Source of the DNA: Pseudomonas fluorescens HK44
Lineage (GTDB): Bacteria; Pseudomonadota; Gammaproteobacteria; Pseudomonadales; Pseudomonadaceae
Length of the DNA: 64,000 nt
Assembly: GCF_000217955.3 (NCBI RefSeq)
Contig: NZ_AFOY02000010.1
Coordinates: forward strand, 1 to 64,000
Direction: 5' to 3'
Numbering within the stretch: position 1 is the first letter of the stretch; the number at the start of each line of letters is the position of its first letter. The notes beneath the pieces were generated by a model. It was not told the DNA's origin and made no database searches. It was given only the letters and a program-made list of their open reading frames with translations. Shown one piece after another: positions 8,300 through 16,474 of this stretch. The translations under genes and the position numbers were made by a program.

Positions 8300-9286
8300 A
8301 TGCCGAACTCACCGAAAACCATTCATGTGCTGGCCTTCGCCAAGGTGCAACTGCTGGATGTCACCGGGCCGTTGCAGGTGTTTGCCTCGGCCAATGACAT
8401 TGCGGCGCAGCGAGGGCTGTCGCCACCATATGCGCCGATGGTGATCGCCGATGGCGGCGGGGCGGTGATGTCCTCGGCCGGCTTGGCGCTGTTGGCCGAA
8501 CCGTTGCCGAGCGAGCCTTCCGACACGCTGATCATCGCGGGAGGCTGGGGCGTTTACGCAGCGGCAGAAGATGCTGTGCTGGTAGGCTGGGTACGTCAGC
8601 AGGCTGCGGTTTCGCGGCGCGTGGCGTCGGTGTGCACGGGCGCATTTTTGCTGGCCGCCAGCGGCTGGCTCGACGGTCGTCGCGTGGTCACCCACTGGAC
8701 CCGCTGCGATCAGCTGGCGCAAAAGCACCCGCAACTGCGGGTCGAACCCAACCCGATCTTTATCAACGACGGCCCGGTCTGGACCTCGGCCGGGGTTACG
8801 GCCGGTATCGACCTGGCGTTGGCGCTGGTGGAAGCAGATCTCGGTCGCGGGATCGCCCTGGAAGTCGCCCGGCATCTGGTGGTGTTCCTCAAGCGCCCAG
8901 GTGGCCAGTCGCAGTTCAGCGTGACGCTGGACCTGCAACAGCACGGCAACCGCTTTGATGAGCTGCACGCCTGGATCGCCGAAAACCTCAGCCTGGACCT
9001 CGGCATTCCGGCGCTGGCCTTGCAAGCGGGCATGAGCGAACGCAGCTTCATCCGGCATTATCGCGCCGACACTGGCCAGACCCCGGCGCGGGCCATCGAA
9101 CTGATCCGCGTCGAAACTGCGCGACGGCTACTGAGTGACACTGGAGTGCCGATCAAACGAATCGCCGTGCAATGCGGGTTCGGCAGCGAAGAAACCCTGC
9201 GCCGCAGTTTCCTGCGGGCCATGGCCGTAACTCCGCAGGCGTATCGCGAACGGTTTTCGCGCGAGAGCGTTGTTGAGGAGGGTTGA
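8300..9286 (+). CDS. GlxA-family transcriptional regulator (DJ-1-like domain plus AraC HTH)
   Basis: 328-residue regulator. Residues about 6-180 form a DJ-1/PfpI-like sensor domain (HVLAFAKVQLLDVTGPLQVF, VASVCTGAFLLAASG); the C-terminal ~100 residues carry the AraC/XylS double HTH (LQAGMSERSFIRHYRADTGQ, VQCGFGSEETLRRSF). The cysteine elbow is retained, but members are regulators, not proteases. The ATG at 8300 has no strong ribosome site; upstream alternatives are poor. It is divergent from inhA and probably controls that gene. Confidence 0.88.
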   Translation: MPNSPKTIHVLAFAKVQLLDVTGPLQVFASANDIAAQRGLSPPYAPMVIADGGGAVMSSAGLALLAEPLPSEPSDTLIIAGGWGVYAAAEDAVLVGWVRQQAAVSRRVASVCTGAFLLAASGWLDGRRVVTHWTRCDQLAQKHPQLRVEPNPIFINDGPVWTSAGVTAGIDLALALVEADLGRGIALEVARHLVVFLKRPGGQSQFSVTLDLQQHGNRFDELHAWIAENLSLDLGIPALALQAGMSERSFIRHYRADTGQTPARAIELIRVETARRLLSDTGVPIKRIAVQCGFGSEETLRRSFLRAMAVTPQAYRERFSRESVVEEG

Positions 9287-9298
9287 ATCAGCCGATCC

Positions 9299-9466
9299 CT
9301 AGCTCCTGGGCTTCCATTTCCGACGGCTGGTTGAAGTTTTAGCGGCACGTTCGCGGCCGATTTCCCAGCACTTGATCAGGCCTTTGTCTTCGGCTTCCCA
9401 GAGTTGATCCCGGGTCAGGCCCGAGCGGGGAGATGCTTGGATGCTGCAGTGAATGCGATGGGTCAT
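9299..9466 (-). CDS. Small conserved-looking protein, 55 residues
   Basis: Too short for most gene finders. ATG at 9466 is preceded by CAAGGA at good spacing; the protein starts MTHRIHCSIQASPRSGLTRD and ends in a basic tail (TSRRKWKPRS). It contains two tryptophans and a QLWEAEDKGLIKCWEIGRER helix-like core. I do not recognise a family. A clean start and ribosome site with no better gene on either strand support it being real. It is convergent with the regulator at 8300-9286. Confidence 0.5.
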   Translation of the reverse strand: MTHRIHCSIQASPRSGLTRDQLWEAEDKGLIKCWEIGRERAAKTSTSRRKWKPRS

Positions 9467-9583
9467 TCGGGTTCCTTGAATGCGGGTTTTTATTGAACAG
9501 CTCCGCTGTACCCGTTGAGGGGGGGGCGATCTTTTGGGGCTGTCTTTATTAAACGCGTTTCGTCAGGTGGACCGCGTCTTCGT

Positions 9584-9614
9584 TCATCGCGGGCAAGCCT
9601 TGCTCCTACAGAAG
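9584..9614. repeat. Single REP element (ATCGCGGGCAAGCC type)
   Basis: TTCATCGCGGGCAAGCCTTG followed by CTCCTAC is the same REP type that forms the pair at 14989-15076. Intergenic. Confidence 0.6.
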
Positions 9615-9682
9615 CAGCGTTGGCCGGGGAATTCTCCGACGAGGTTTTCAGGTTGTGGTTAGGAAGGGCGCGGGACTAGTGT

Positions 9683-9904
9683 TTGCGGGTCGCTGCAAAA
9701 TCAGTGACCGGGTTTGGTCGCCCGGGTTTAGAATGGCGCACAGAACCGCGTGAGCGGTTTTTTTGCTTATTGGCAAGCTGTGCGTGGGAGGGCTTAGGCC
9801 CTGCCGGGTTTCCATTCCCTGGTCGACCAACCTGCGTACAGTTCGCCACCCTTCTGCTTGGTCGCAGAAATGGCGAACTCCAATTTCTGAATGGAGTTTC
9901 AACC
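9683..9904 (+). promoter_or_regulatory. Structured leader of the DUF6124 gene, with internal terminator
   Basis: The 220 bases upstream of the DUF6124 start hold GC-rich dyads (GACCGGGTTTGGTC; GGGCTTAGGCCC) and, at 9744-9764, a perfect intrinsic terminator. The coding frame of the downstream gene is also open for 74 codons back to 9683, which is unusual for non-coding DNA. The layout suggests either an attenuated leader or a short independent RNA in front of the gene. Ligand or trigger unknown. Confidence 0.45.
9744..9764 (+). terminator. Intrinsic terminator inside the DUF6124 leader
   Basis: AACCGC-GTGA-GCGGTT followed by TTTTT, about 140 bases before the start codon. Its position between likely promoter and gene makes it a candidate attenuator. 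Confidence 0.7.
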
Positions 9905-10276
9905 ATGGTCAAGATCACCCCCAATCCCCCCGAAAACCCCAGCGTTTCCCCGTACGATCCCCTCGATTCCAGCAAGCTGCATGAAGCCGCCGAGCGGGCG
10001 CTGGATTTCCACTTACCGCCGTTCACCCCGCCACCGAAACTCGATACCCGGCCGGGTAAAATGTTTGTGGTCATTCCCGATGTGGATAACGAAACCCTGC
10101 TGGCCCACGCCAGCGAAACCCTGGCGTCGGTGAATGTGCTGGCCAGCGATCTGGCCTTCGAACTGGAAGGTTCACGACGTCATGTGGCGTTGGCGATTCA
10201 GCAGATGGTGGTGCTGGGCGAGTTGCTGGTGAACCGGGCACTGGATAATTTCGATCCTTACGACTCGGACGCGTAG
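9905..10276 (+). CDS. DUF6124-family small protein
   Basis: 123-residue cytoplasmic protein of a Pseudomonas-typical family of unknown function. It opens with a proline-rich stretch (MVKITPNPPENPSVSPYD), has a PGKMFVVIPDVDNETLLAHA segment and a helical C-terminal half ending GELLVNRALDNFDPYD. The start ATG at 9905 is favoured because the family begins MVK-x-TPNPP; the frame upstream is open but reads like leader. A likely fragment of a second family member lies at 22635-22701 on the other strand. Confidence 0.72.
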   Translation: MVKITPNPPENPSVSPYDPLDSSKLHEAAERALDFHLPPFTPPPKLDTRPGKMFVVIPDVDNETLLAHASETLASVNVLASDLAFELEGSRRHVALAIQQMVVLGELLVNRALDNFDPYDSDA

Positions 10277-10283
10277 AAGGCAA

Positions 10284-10313
10284 CCTGTGGCGAGGGAGTT
10301 TTTTCGCCACAGG
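10284..10313. repeat. REP-like palindrome
   Basis: CCTGTGGCGA and TCGCCACAGG flank a short T-rich loop directly after the DUF6124 stop. It has the GTGGCGAGGGAG-type REP core and could double as a terminator. Confidence 0.6.
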
Positions 10314-10425
10314 AACAATCAGAACCCGGAGCTGTTCCTGACGTTGTCATCATCCTCTCGGTACGCAATTTTTCTGCAACGGTAAAGTGTGGCACGTTGC
10401 ATACCCCAGCAGAGGAGGGAACCCG

Positions 10426-11598
10426 ATGGCAAACCCCTATCAAGCGTTATTTAACGCCCCCGGCAGCCGCGCCTTCGTGCTGGCGGGGATGGTCGCGCGC
10501 ATGCCGATCTCGATGACCGGCATCGGCCTGATCACCATGCTCTCGCAGTTACAGGGCGGTTACGGGTTGGCCGGGTCAGTGGCGGCGACCTTTGCCTTGG
10601 CCACGGCATTTTGCGCGCCGCAGGTGTCGCGCATGGTCGACCGTTTTGGTCAGCGCCGGGTGCTGCCGATCTCTGCATTGGTCGGCGGTGGCGCGTTGTT
10701 GCTGCTGTTGCTCTGTACACGATTGCAAACGCCGAACTGGACGCTGTTTGTGTTCGCCGCGCTGGCCGGTTGCATGCCGAGCATGTCGGCGATGGTCCGG
10801 GCCCGCTGGACCGAGCTGTATCGCGGTCAGCCGCAGTTGCAAACCGCCTATGCGCTGGAGTCGGTGCTGGATGAGGTGTGTTTTATCGTCGGGCCACCGC
10901 TGTCGGTGGGGCTGTGCGTGGTGGTGTTTCCCGAGGCCGGGCCGTTGGCGGCGTTGCTGATGTTGGCGGTCGGGGTGACTGCGTTTGTGTTGCAGCGCAG
11001 CACCGAGCCGCCGGTGCATCCGCATGATGCCGATCAACCGGGATCGGTGGTTGCTTCAGGGGATATACGTCTGTTGATGTTGTTGATGGGCGCCATGGGC
11101 ATCATCGTCGGGGTGGTGGATGTGGTCAGCGTGGCGTTCGCCCAGCAGCAGGGCCAGCCGGCAGCGGCGAGTATCGTGCTGTCGGTGTATGCCATCGGTT
11201 CGTGCCTGGCCGGGTTGGCGTTCGGCGCGTTGAAACCCAATGCACCATTGCCGCGTTTGTTTCTGTACGGCGGAGTGGCGACGGCGCTGACCACGTTGCC
11301 GTTGCTGCTGGCGGGGAACATTCTCGGGTTGTCGCTGGCGGTGTTTGTGGCGGGGCTGTTTTTTGCACCGACACTGATTGTTGCCATGGGTTTGGTGGAG
11401 CGCATCGTGCCGCCGGCCAAACTCACGGAAGGCCTGACCTGGCTGATCACCGGTCTGAGCATCGGCGTGGCGATCGGCGCAGCCGGTTCCGGCTGGCTGG
11501 TGGATGCCTTCGGCGCGCGTAGCGGGTTCTGGCTGTCGATTGCGGCGGGAGCGGTGGTGCTGGGTTCGGCCATCCAGAGTTATCGCCGACTCAGGTGA
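10426..11598 (+). CDS. MFS transporter
   Basis: 390-residue inner-membrane secondary carrier with about 12 hydrophobic segments and an MFS loop motif (VSRMVDRFGQRRVLP) after the second helix. Start ATG 10426 follows GAGGAGGGAAC; the frame upstream lacks a ribosome site. Substrate unknown; it is probably a drug- or sugar-efflux type. No adjacent regulator. Confidence 0.85.
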   Translation: MANPYQALFNAPGSRAFVLAGMVARMPISMTGIGLITMLSQLQGGYGLAGSVAATFALATAFCAPQVSRMVDRFGQRRVLPISALVGGGALLLLLLCTRLQTPNWTLFVFAALAGCMPSMSAMVRARWTELYRGQPQLQTAYALESVLDEVCFIVGPPLSVGLCVVVFPEAGPLAALLMLAVGVTAFVLQRSTEPPVHPHDADQPGSVVASGDIRLLMLLMGAMGIIVGVVDVVSVAFAQQQGQPAAASIVLSVYAIGSCLAGLAFGALKPNAPLPRLFLYGGVATALTTLPLLLAGNILGLSLAVFVAGLFFAPTLIVAMGLVERIVPPAKLTEGLTWLITGLSIGVAIGAAGSGWLVDAFGARSGFWLSIAAGAVVLGSAIQSYRRLR

Positions 11599-12212
11599 GC
11601 GGCACGATGTGGCGATGAACTGTGGTGAGGGGGCTTATCGGAACGCCGCACCGCCCCGTTCGGCTGCGAAGCAGTCGCAGATCCGCTACCCGCGGTGTGC
11701 CTGCTGAAATCGTTGCTTCTTTATAAAAGATCGCAGCCGGCGTTTTGTTATTTCATGCCCTGAAAACACTCAACCTGAACCCTTCCTGAAGAACTGCCGA
11801 TTTCATCCTGTGGAAATTGTTTCAAGGTTTACTCTCATAAAAGTGCGGCGTAAGCTGCGCGCGTTTTCATCAATAGCGGAGACCCACGTGGGTACTTGTT
11901 CGAGTGACAGTAGTCGGCCGGTTACGGTAACCGGCATATTCTCGGCAAGATAACGCGCAGTTTCCTGTGCTGTTGTCTCGCCGCAAAGCGAGCAGCGGCA
12001 TCCCGATCGTGGCCAGTCCTGGCCCGAGTCCCGACGTCCTCTCAACGACACTGAACAGTGTGTGATGCCGACCTTTGCGTCGCCATTGCAGCCTATCGAC
12101 GCGCCTGTCTTATTGACGGGCGGGCCGGACCCGTTTTGCCTGTTTTAGGGCAGGGCGTGAGGTCGGCCGTACCTGCTCGTGGGTTTCCCGGCTGATCCTT
12201 GGGGGAACCGCC
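11599..12212 (+). promoter_or_regulatory. Long leader/promoter region of mgtA
   Basis: Over 600 bases without a convincing large gene. It begins with a degenerate REP fragment (11620-11700). Two perfect palindromes follow: ACCCACGTGGGT (11882-11893) and GCCGGTTAC-G-GTAACCGGC (11917-11935). A 27-codon ORF lies at 12065-12148. Mg2+ transporter genes in other bacteria have long regulated leaders with short proline-containing ORFs, so a Mg2+-responsive leader is a reasonable inference. Confidence 0.4.
12065..12148 (+). CDS. Candidate mgtA leader peptide (27 residues, six prolines)
   Basis: ATG at 12065 to TAG at 12148 encodes MPTFASPLQPIDAPVLLTGG followed by PDPFCLF, with six prolines. It ends 64 bases before the mgtA start. 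Salmonella mgtA is controlled by a short proline-containing leader peptide (MgtL), so the parallel is suggestive. No strong ribosome site is visible and the ORF could be chance. Confidence 0.3.
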   Translation: MPTFASPLQPIDAPVLLTGGPDPFCLF

Positions 12213-14978
12213 ATGAAACTCACTCTGTTGAAAGAGTTCTTCGCAGGCTTTCTGCGGACCCGACACTTCGCCCGGCACTTCCGCCGATTGGCGCTGCTGG
12301 AAAGCTTCACCGACACGCCGGTCGACCGTGAAGTGCCGCCCACTCTGGCGCAAACCCTGGTGGCTGCCGCCAATAGCGACGCTGGCAGTCTGCTGGAAAA
12401 ACTCGGCAGCCACAGCGACGGCCTGAGCGACAGCGAGGCCGAGGCGCTGCGTGAGCAGTTCGGCCTCAACGAAGTCGAGCACGAGCAGCCATTGCCGTGG
12501 TGGACGCACCTGTGGCACTGCTACAAAAACCCGTTCAACCTGCTGTTGACCTTGCTGGCGGTGATCTCGTGGCTGACCGATGACCTGAAGGCCGCCACGG
12601 TGATTTTCTCGATGGTGGTGCTCTCGACCCTGTTGCGCTTCTGGCAGGAGGCCAAGTCGAACAAGGCCGCCGATGCGCTCAAGGCGATGGTGAGTAACAC
12701 CGCGACCGTGATGCGCCGTGACTTCAGCGCTGAACCGGCGACCGTATTTGGCAAGCTCTATGGCGCGGCGGCCCGGGTCAAAGGTGCGCAGCGCATTGAA
12801 CTGCCGATCAGGCAACTGGTGCCGGGCGATCTGATCGTGCTCTCGGCCGGCGACATGATTCCTGCCGATTGCCGGGTGCTCAGCGCCAAGGACCTGTTCG
12901 TCAGCCAGGCGGCGATGACCGGTGAATCGATGCCGGTGGAAAAGTTTGCGCGCCAGCAGGACAACGACACCAGCAACCCGCTGGATCTGGACAACATTCT
13001 GTTCATGGGCACCAACGTGGTGTCGGGCGCCGCCACGGCGGTGATTCTGACCACCGGCAACAACACCTATTTTGGTGCGCTGGCCCAACGTGTCGGCGCC
13101 ACGGATCGCGTGCCGACCTCATTCCAGACCGGGGTGAACAAAGTCAGCTGGCTGCTGATCCGTTTCATGTTCGTGATGGCGCCGCTGGTGCTGTTCATCA
13201 ACGGCTTCACCAAGGGTGACTGGATGCAGGCGCTGCTGTTCGCGCTGTCCATCGCCGTGGGCCTGACCCCGGAAATGCTGCCGATGATTGTCACCTCGAC
13301 CCTGGCCAAGGGTGCGGTGTTTCTGTCGCGCAAAAAAGTCATCGTCAAACGCCTCGACGCAATCCAGAACTTCGGCGCGATGGACGTGCTGTGCACCGAC
13401 AAGACCGGCACCCTGACCCAGGACAAAATCTTCCTGGCGCGGCATGTCGATGTCTGGGGCGAAGAGTCCGAAGACGTGCTGGAAATGGCCTACCTGAACA
13501 GCTACTACCAGACCGGGCTGAAAAACCTGCTGGACGTGGCGGTGCTCGAACACGTTGAAATACAGCGTGAACTGAACGTCGGCAGCGCCTTTCGCAAAGT
13601 CGATGAAATCCCGTTCGACTTCAATCGCCGACGCATGTCGGTGGTGGTGGCCGAGCAGCACCAGCCCCATCTGCTGATCTGCAAAGGCGCGGTGGAAGAA
13701 GTGTTGGCGGTGTGCAAGCGTGTGCGTCACGGCGAGGCCGAGGAAGCGCTGACCGATGAGCTGCTGGCGCGGATTCGTCAGGTCACGGCCGAACTCAACG
13801 AAGAAGGCTTGCGCGTCGTCGCGGTGGCCGCGCGGTCAATGCCGGCCGGTCGCGACACTTACAGCCTGGGCGATGAGCAGGAACTGACGCTGATCGGTTA
13901 CGTGGCGTTCCTCGATCCGCCGAAAGAAAGCACCGCGCCTGCGCTCAAAGCCCTGGCTGCCCACGGTGTGGCGGTCAAAGTGCTGACCGGTGACAACGAA
14001 CTGGTGACCGCAAAAATCTGCCGCGAAGTGGGTCTGGAGCAACAAGGCCTGTTGATGGGCAACGATATCGAGCGCATGAGCGACGCCGAACTGGCGCTGG
14101 CGGTAGAGACCACCAATGTCTTCGCCAAACTGACGCCGACGCACAAGGAGCGCATCGTTCGCCTGCTCAAGGCCAACGGGCATGTGGTTGGATTCATGGG
14201 CGACGGCATCAACGACGCACCGGCGCTGCGTACCGCCGACATCGGCATTTCGGTGGACAGTGCGGTGGACATCGCCAAGGAAGCGGCCGACATCATCCTG
14301 TTGGAAAAGAGCCTGATGGTGCTGGAGGAGGGCGTGCTGGAAGGCCGTCGGACCTTCGCCAACATGCTCAAGTACATCAAAATGACCGCCAGCTCGAACT
14401 TCGGCAACGTGTTCTCGGTGTTGGTGGCCAGTGCGTTTATCCCGTTCCTGCCGATGCTGCCGATGCACCTGCTGGTGCAGAACCTGCTGTATGACATTTC
14501 GCAGATCGCCATTCCGTTCGATAACGTCGATGACGAGATGCTGAGAAAACCACAACGCTGGCAGCCAGCGGATGTCGGGCGCTTCATGATCTTCTTCGGC
14601 CCGATCAGTTCGGTGTTCGATCTGTTGACGTTCGCCTTGATGTGGTACGTGTTCGATGCCAACACCCCGGACCATCAAACCCTGTTCCAGTCGGGCTGGT
14701 TCGTGGTCGGATTGCTGACCCAGACGCTGATCGTGCACATGATCCGCACGCCGAAGATTCCGTTCCTGCAAAGCCGTGCAGCCACGCCGCTGCTGGTGAT
14801 GACCGGGATCATCATGACGGTGGGGATCTTCCTGCCGATGGGGCCACTGGCGCATTACTTCAAACTGCAGGCGTTGCCGTCGCTGTACTTTGTGTTCCTG
14901 CCGGTGATCCTGCTGGCGTACATGGCACTGACCCAGGCAGTGAAAGGCTTCTACATTCGCCGGTTTGGCTGGCAGTAA
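12213..14978 (+). CDS. mgtA: Magnesium-translocating P-type ATPase
   Basis: 921-residue P3B-type ATPase that imports Mg2+ across the inner membrane. Motifs in order: TGES phosphatase loop (near 236), the PEMLPMIV membrane motif (near 353), the phosphorylated aspartate in DKTGTLTQ (near 395), KGAVEEV nucleotide-binding region, and MGDGINDAPAL hinge (near 663). Length is typical of MgtA/MgtB. No mgtC lies next to it, although an MgtC/DUF4010 protein is encoded at 48667. The long upstream leader suggests regulation by Mg2+. Confidence 0.96.
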   Translation: MKLTLLKEFFAGFLRTRHFARHFRRLALLESFTDTPVDREVPPTLAQTLVAAANSDAGSLLEKLGSHSDGLSDSEAEALREQFGLNEVEHEQPLPWWTHLWHCYKNPFNLLLTLLAVISWLTDDLKAATVIFSMVVLSTLLRFWQEAKSNKAADALKAMVSNTATVMRRDFSAEPATVFGKLYGAAARVKGAQRIELPIRQLVPGDLIVLSAGDMIPADCRVLSAKDLFVSQAAMTGESMPVEKFARQQDNDTSNPLDLDNILFMGTNVVSGAATAVILTTGNNTYFGALAQRVGATDRVPTSFQTGVNKVSWLLIRFMFVMAPLVLFINGFTKGDWMQALLFALSIAVGLTPEMLPMIVTSTLAKGAVFLSRKKVIVKRLDAIQNFGAMDVLCTDKTGTLTQDKIFLARHVDVWGEESEDVLEMAYLNSYYQTGLKNLLDVAVLEHVEIQRELNVGSAFRKVDEIPFDFNRRRMSVVVAEQHQPHLLICKGAVEEVLAVCKRVRHGEAEEALTDELLARIRQVTAELNEEGLRVVAVAARSMPAGRDTYSLGDEQELTLIGYVAFLDPPKESTAPALKALAAHGVAVKVLTGDNELVTAKICREVGLEQQGLLMGNDIERMSDAELALAVETTNVFAKLTPTHKERIVRLLKANGHVVGFMGDGINDAPALRTADIGISVDSAVDIAKEAADIILLEKSLMVLEEGVLEGRRTFANMLKYIKMTASSNFGNVFSVLVASAFIPFLPMLPMHLLVQNLLYDISQIAIPFDNVDDEMLRKPQRWQPADVGRFMIFFGPISSVFDLLTFALMWYVFDANTPDHQTLFQSGWFVVGLLTQTLIVHMIRTPKIPFLQSRAATPLLVMTGIIMTVGIFLPMGPLAHYFKLQALPSLYFVFLPVILLAYMALTQAVKGFYIRRFGWQ

Positions 14979-14988
14979 TGCTGCCGGT

Positions 14989-15076
14989 GTAGGAGCGAGG
15001 CTTGCCCGCGATAAGGACGCTGCGGTCTTACGTGTAGACCGCGTCATCGTTCATCGCGGGCAAGCCTTGCTCCTAC
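14989..15076. repeat. Inverted pair of REP elements
   Basis: GTAGGAGCGAGGCTTGCCCG and its inverse (CGGGCAAGCCTTGCTCCTAC) face each other across a short spacer after mgtA. Such REP doublets can fold into a large hairpin and act as a transcription or mRNA-decay boundary. Confidence 0.85.
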
Positions 15077-15243
15077 GAAAGGGCGCCAGTGTCATCGGCA
15101 TCACAACAAAAAAATTGAACTTAGATGGAACTGTTTCTTTCAGAAAGGTCCTACAGAAACCCCGCGGCATTGCCCTTAGTCTGAGGCGCTCTTGATAAGG
15201 GTGGGCGTAAACAGCCGCACCGTCATTGTAGGGTCAATCAAAC

Positions 15244-15678
15244 ATGCCGAATAAAGCGTTACGTATCCTGATCGCCGATGAGCAGCATTTTCATCACATG
15301 AAAATCGAGCGCAAGCTGAATCAGCTCGGTTACTACCGAATTGCCCCCGTGCATTCCCTTGTAGAGCTGCTCAGCGTTGTCGAATACGGCTGCGAGCCGT
15401 TTGATCTGGTGATCATCAATGCAACCTTGTGTACCGGGACCGGCCTGGACCTGGTGGCGTTCTGCCAGGACAACCAGCAGATCTGTCATGCATTGATCTA
15501 CGATGCCCAGAAAGCCGGACTGCCCGCATTGTTCGCTGCCCAGCAGCACAACGTCCGGATCAGCCAGGCTCGTATACCGGACCAGGAAACCCTCGAAGGG
15601 CTGATGAGTCGCGTCGATATGCCGGCTCATGGTTCCCAGCGTGGACACGCCCGGCAGCAGGGTGGTTTACGCGCCTGA
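15244..15678 (+). CDS. Receiver-like protein lacking the phospho-acceptor aspartate
   Basis: 144-residue stand-alone receiver fold: acidic pair DE at residues 11-12 (LRILIADEQHF), strand-3 region FDLVIINATLC and later LIYDAQKAGL. At the expected phosphorylation position the residue is Asn (IINATLC) instead of Asp, and the usual T/S and K are not clear, so it is probably a pseudo-receiver. No output domain is fused. It lies 148 bases before a LuxR response regulator and its kinase, so it may be a third component modulating that pair. Confidence 0.7.
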   Translation: MPNKALRILIADEQHFHHMKIERKLNQLGYYRIAPVHSLVELLSVVEYGCEPFDLVIINATLCTGTGLDLVAFCQDNQQICHALIYDAQKAGLPALFAAQQHNVRISQARIPDQETLEGLMSRVDMPAHGSQRGHARQQGGLRA

Positions 15679-15826
15679 GCCACTCGACCGTTCGTCTGAA
15701 CTGTCAACTCTGACAGGTAGTTTCGCTCGGTTTCTCGTGCAACAGTCGTTGCGCAGCCATTGTGTCAGCCTTGGTAAACGCCATGGGCGGCACGCCGGGG
15801 TTTTGGGCATTTCTATAGGAGTTGCC

Positions 15827-16474
15827 ATGCCGTCAGCGCTGATCGTGGATGATCATCCGATAATTCGTGCCGCCGTCAAAATGGTACTTGGGACGATCAA
15901 GGACTCCAAAGACAAAACGATGTTCCCGACCATTCAGGAATCATCCAATGGTATTGAGGCCCTGCAATTGATTCTTGCCCAGGCACCTGATCTGGTGGTG
16001 CTGGATCTGAATATTCCCGGGCTTAGCGGGTTGGAATTACTCAAACGTCTACAGCGCGAACAGTCACCTGCCCAGGTTGTGGTCTTTACTTCCCATGAGC
16101 CGCTGTTTTATGTCGACCGTTGCATAAGAGTCGGGGCCTTGGGTTTCGTCTCGAAAACCAATGACCTGCAAGAGCTGCGTAAAGCCGTTCAGGCGGTGAA
16201 GTCCGGTTACACCTGTTTCCCTCGACTGGGCACCAGTTCAGTGCATCTGGACTCCCTGCAACTCAATGAACGGCAGATGATCGCGAATCTCTCCGACCGC
16301 GAGTTGACCATCTTTCGATATCTGGCGCTTGGCTTTCGCAACCAGGAGATCGCCCAAGTCATGAACCTCAGTCACAAGACTATCAGTACCTACAAAACCC
16401 GTCTGATCGAAAAGCTCAATGTGAGGTCTCTGGTTCATCTGGTGGGTTTCGCCAAGCGCAATCAGTTGATCTGA
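15827..16474 (+). CDS. LuxR/NarL-family response regulator
   Basis: 215-residue BvgA/EvgA-like regulator: receiver domain (SALIVDDHPIIRAAV, phospho-Asp in LVVLDLNIPGLSG near residue 65, Lys in VSKTNDL) and a C-terminal LuxR HTH (LSDRELTIFRYLALGFRNQE followed by IAQVMNLSHKTISTYKTRL). Start ATG 15827 follows TAGGAG; the longer frame upstream lacks support. The kinase start follows the stop codon directly with no spacer, so the pair is co-translated. Confidence 0.92.
   Translation: MPSALIVDDHPIIRAAVKMVLGTIKDSKDKTMFPTIQESSNGIEALQLILAQAPDLVVLDLNIPGLSGLELLKRLQREQSPAQVVVFTSHEPLFYVDRCIRVGALGFVSKTNDLQELRKAVQAVKSGYTCFPRLGTSSVHLDSLQLNERQMIANLSDRELTIFRYLALGFRNQEIAQVMNLSHKTISTYKTRLIEKLNVRSLVHLVGFAKRNQLI

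Noticed and set aside
11785..11830. PhoP box upstream of mgtA
   Set aside because: GTTTC/GTTTA words occur but with an 8-base period instead of 11; too weak to report.
11803..12051. 82-codon minus-strand ORF in the mgtA leader
   Set aside because: No ribosome site, and it spans the palindromes; more likely leader DNA.
12093..13088. 331-codon minus-strand ORF inside mgtA
   Set aside because: Antisense shadow of the ATPase, His/Gln/Arg-rich composition typical of a mirrored GC-rich gene.
13836..15047. 403-codon minus-strand ORF
   Set aside because: Antisense of the end of mgtA and a REP pair; no protein-like motifs.
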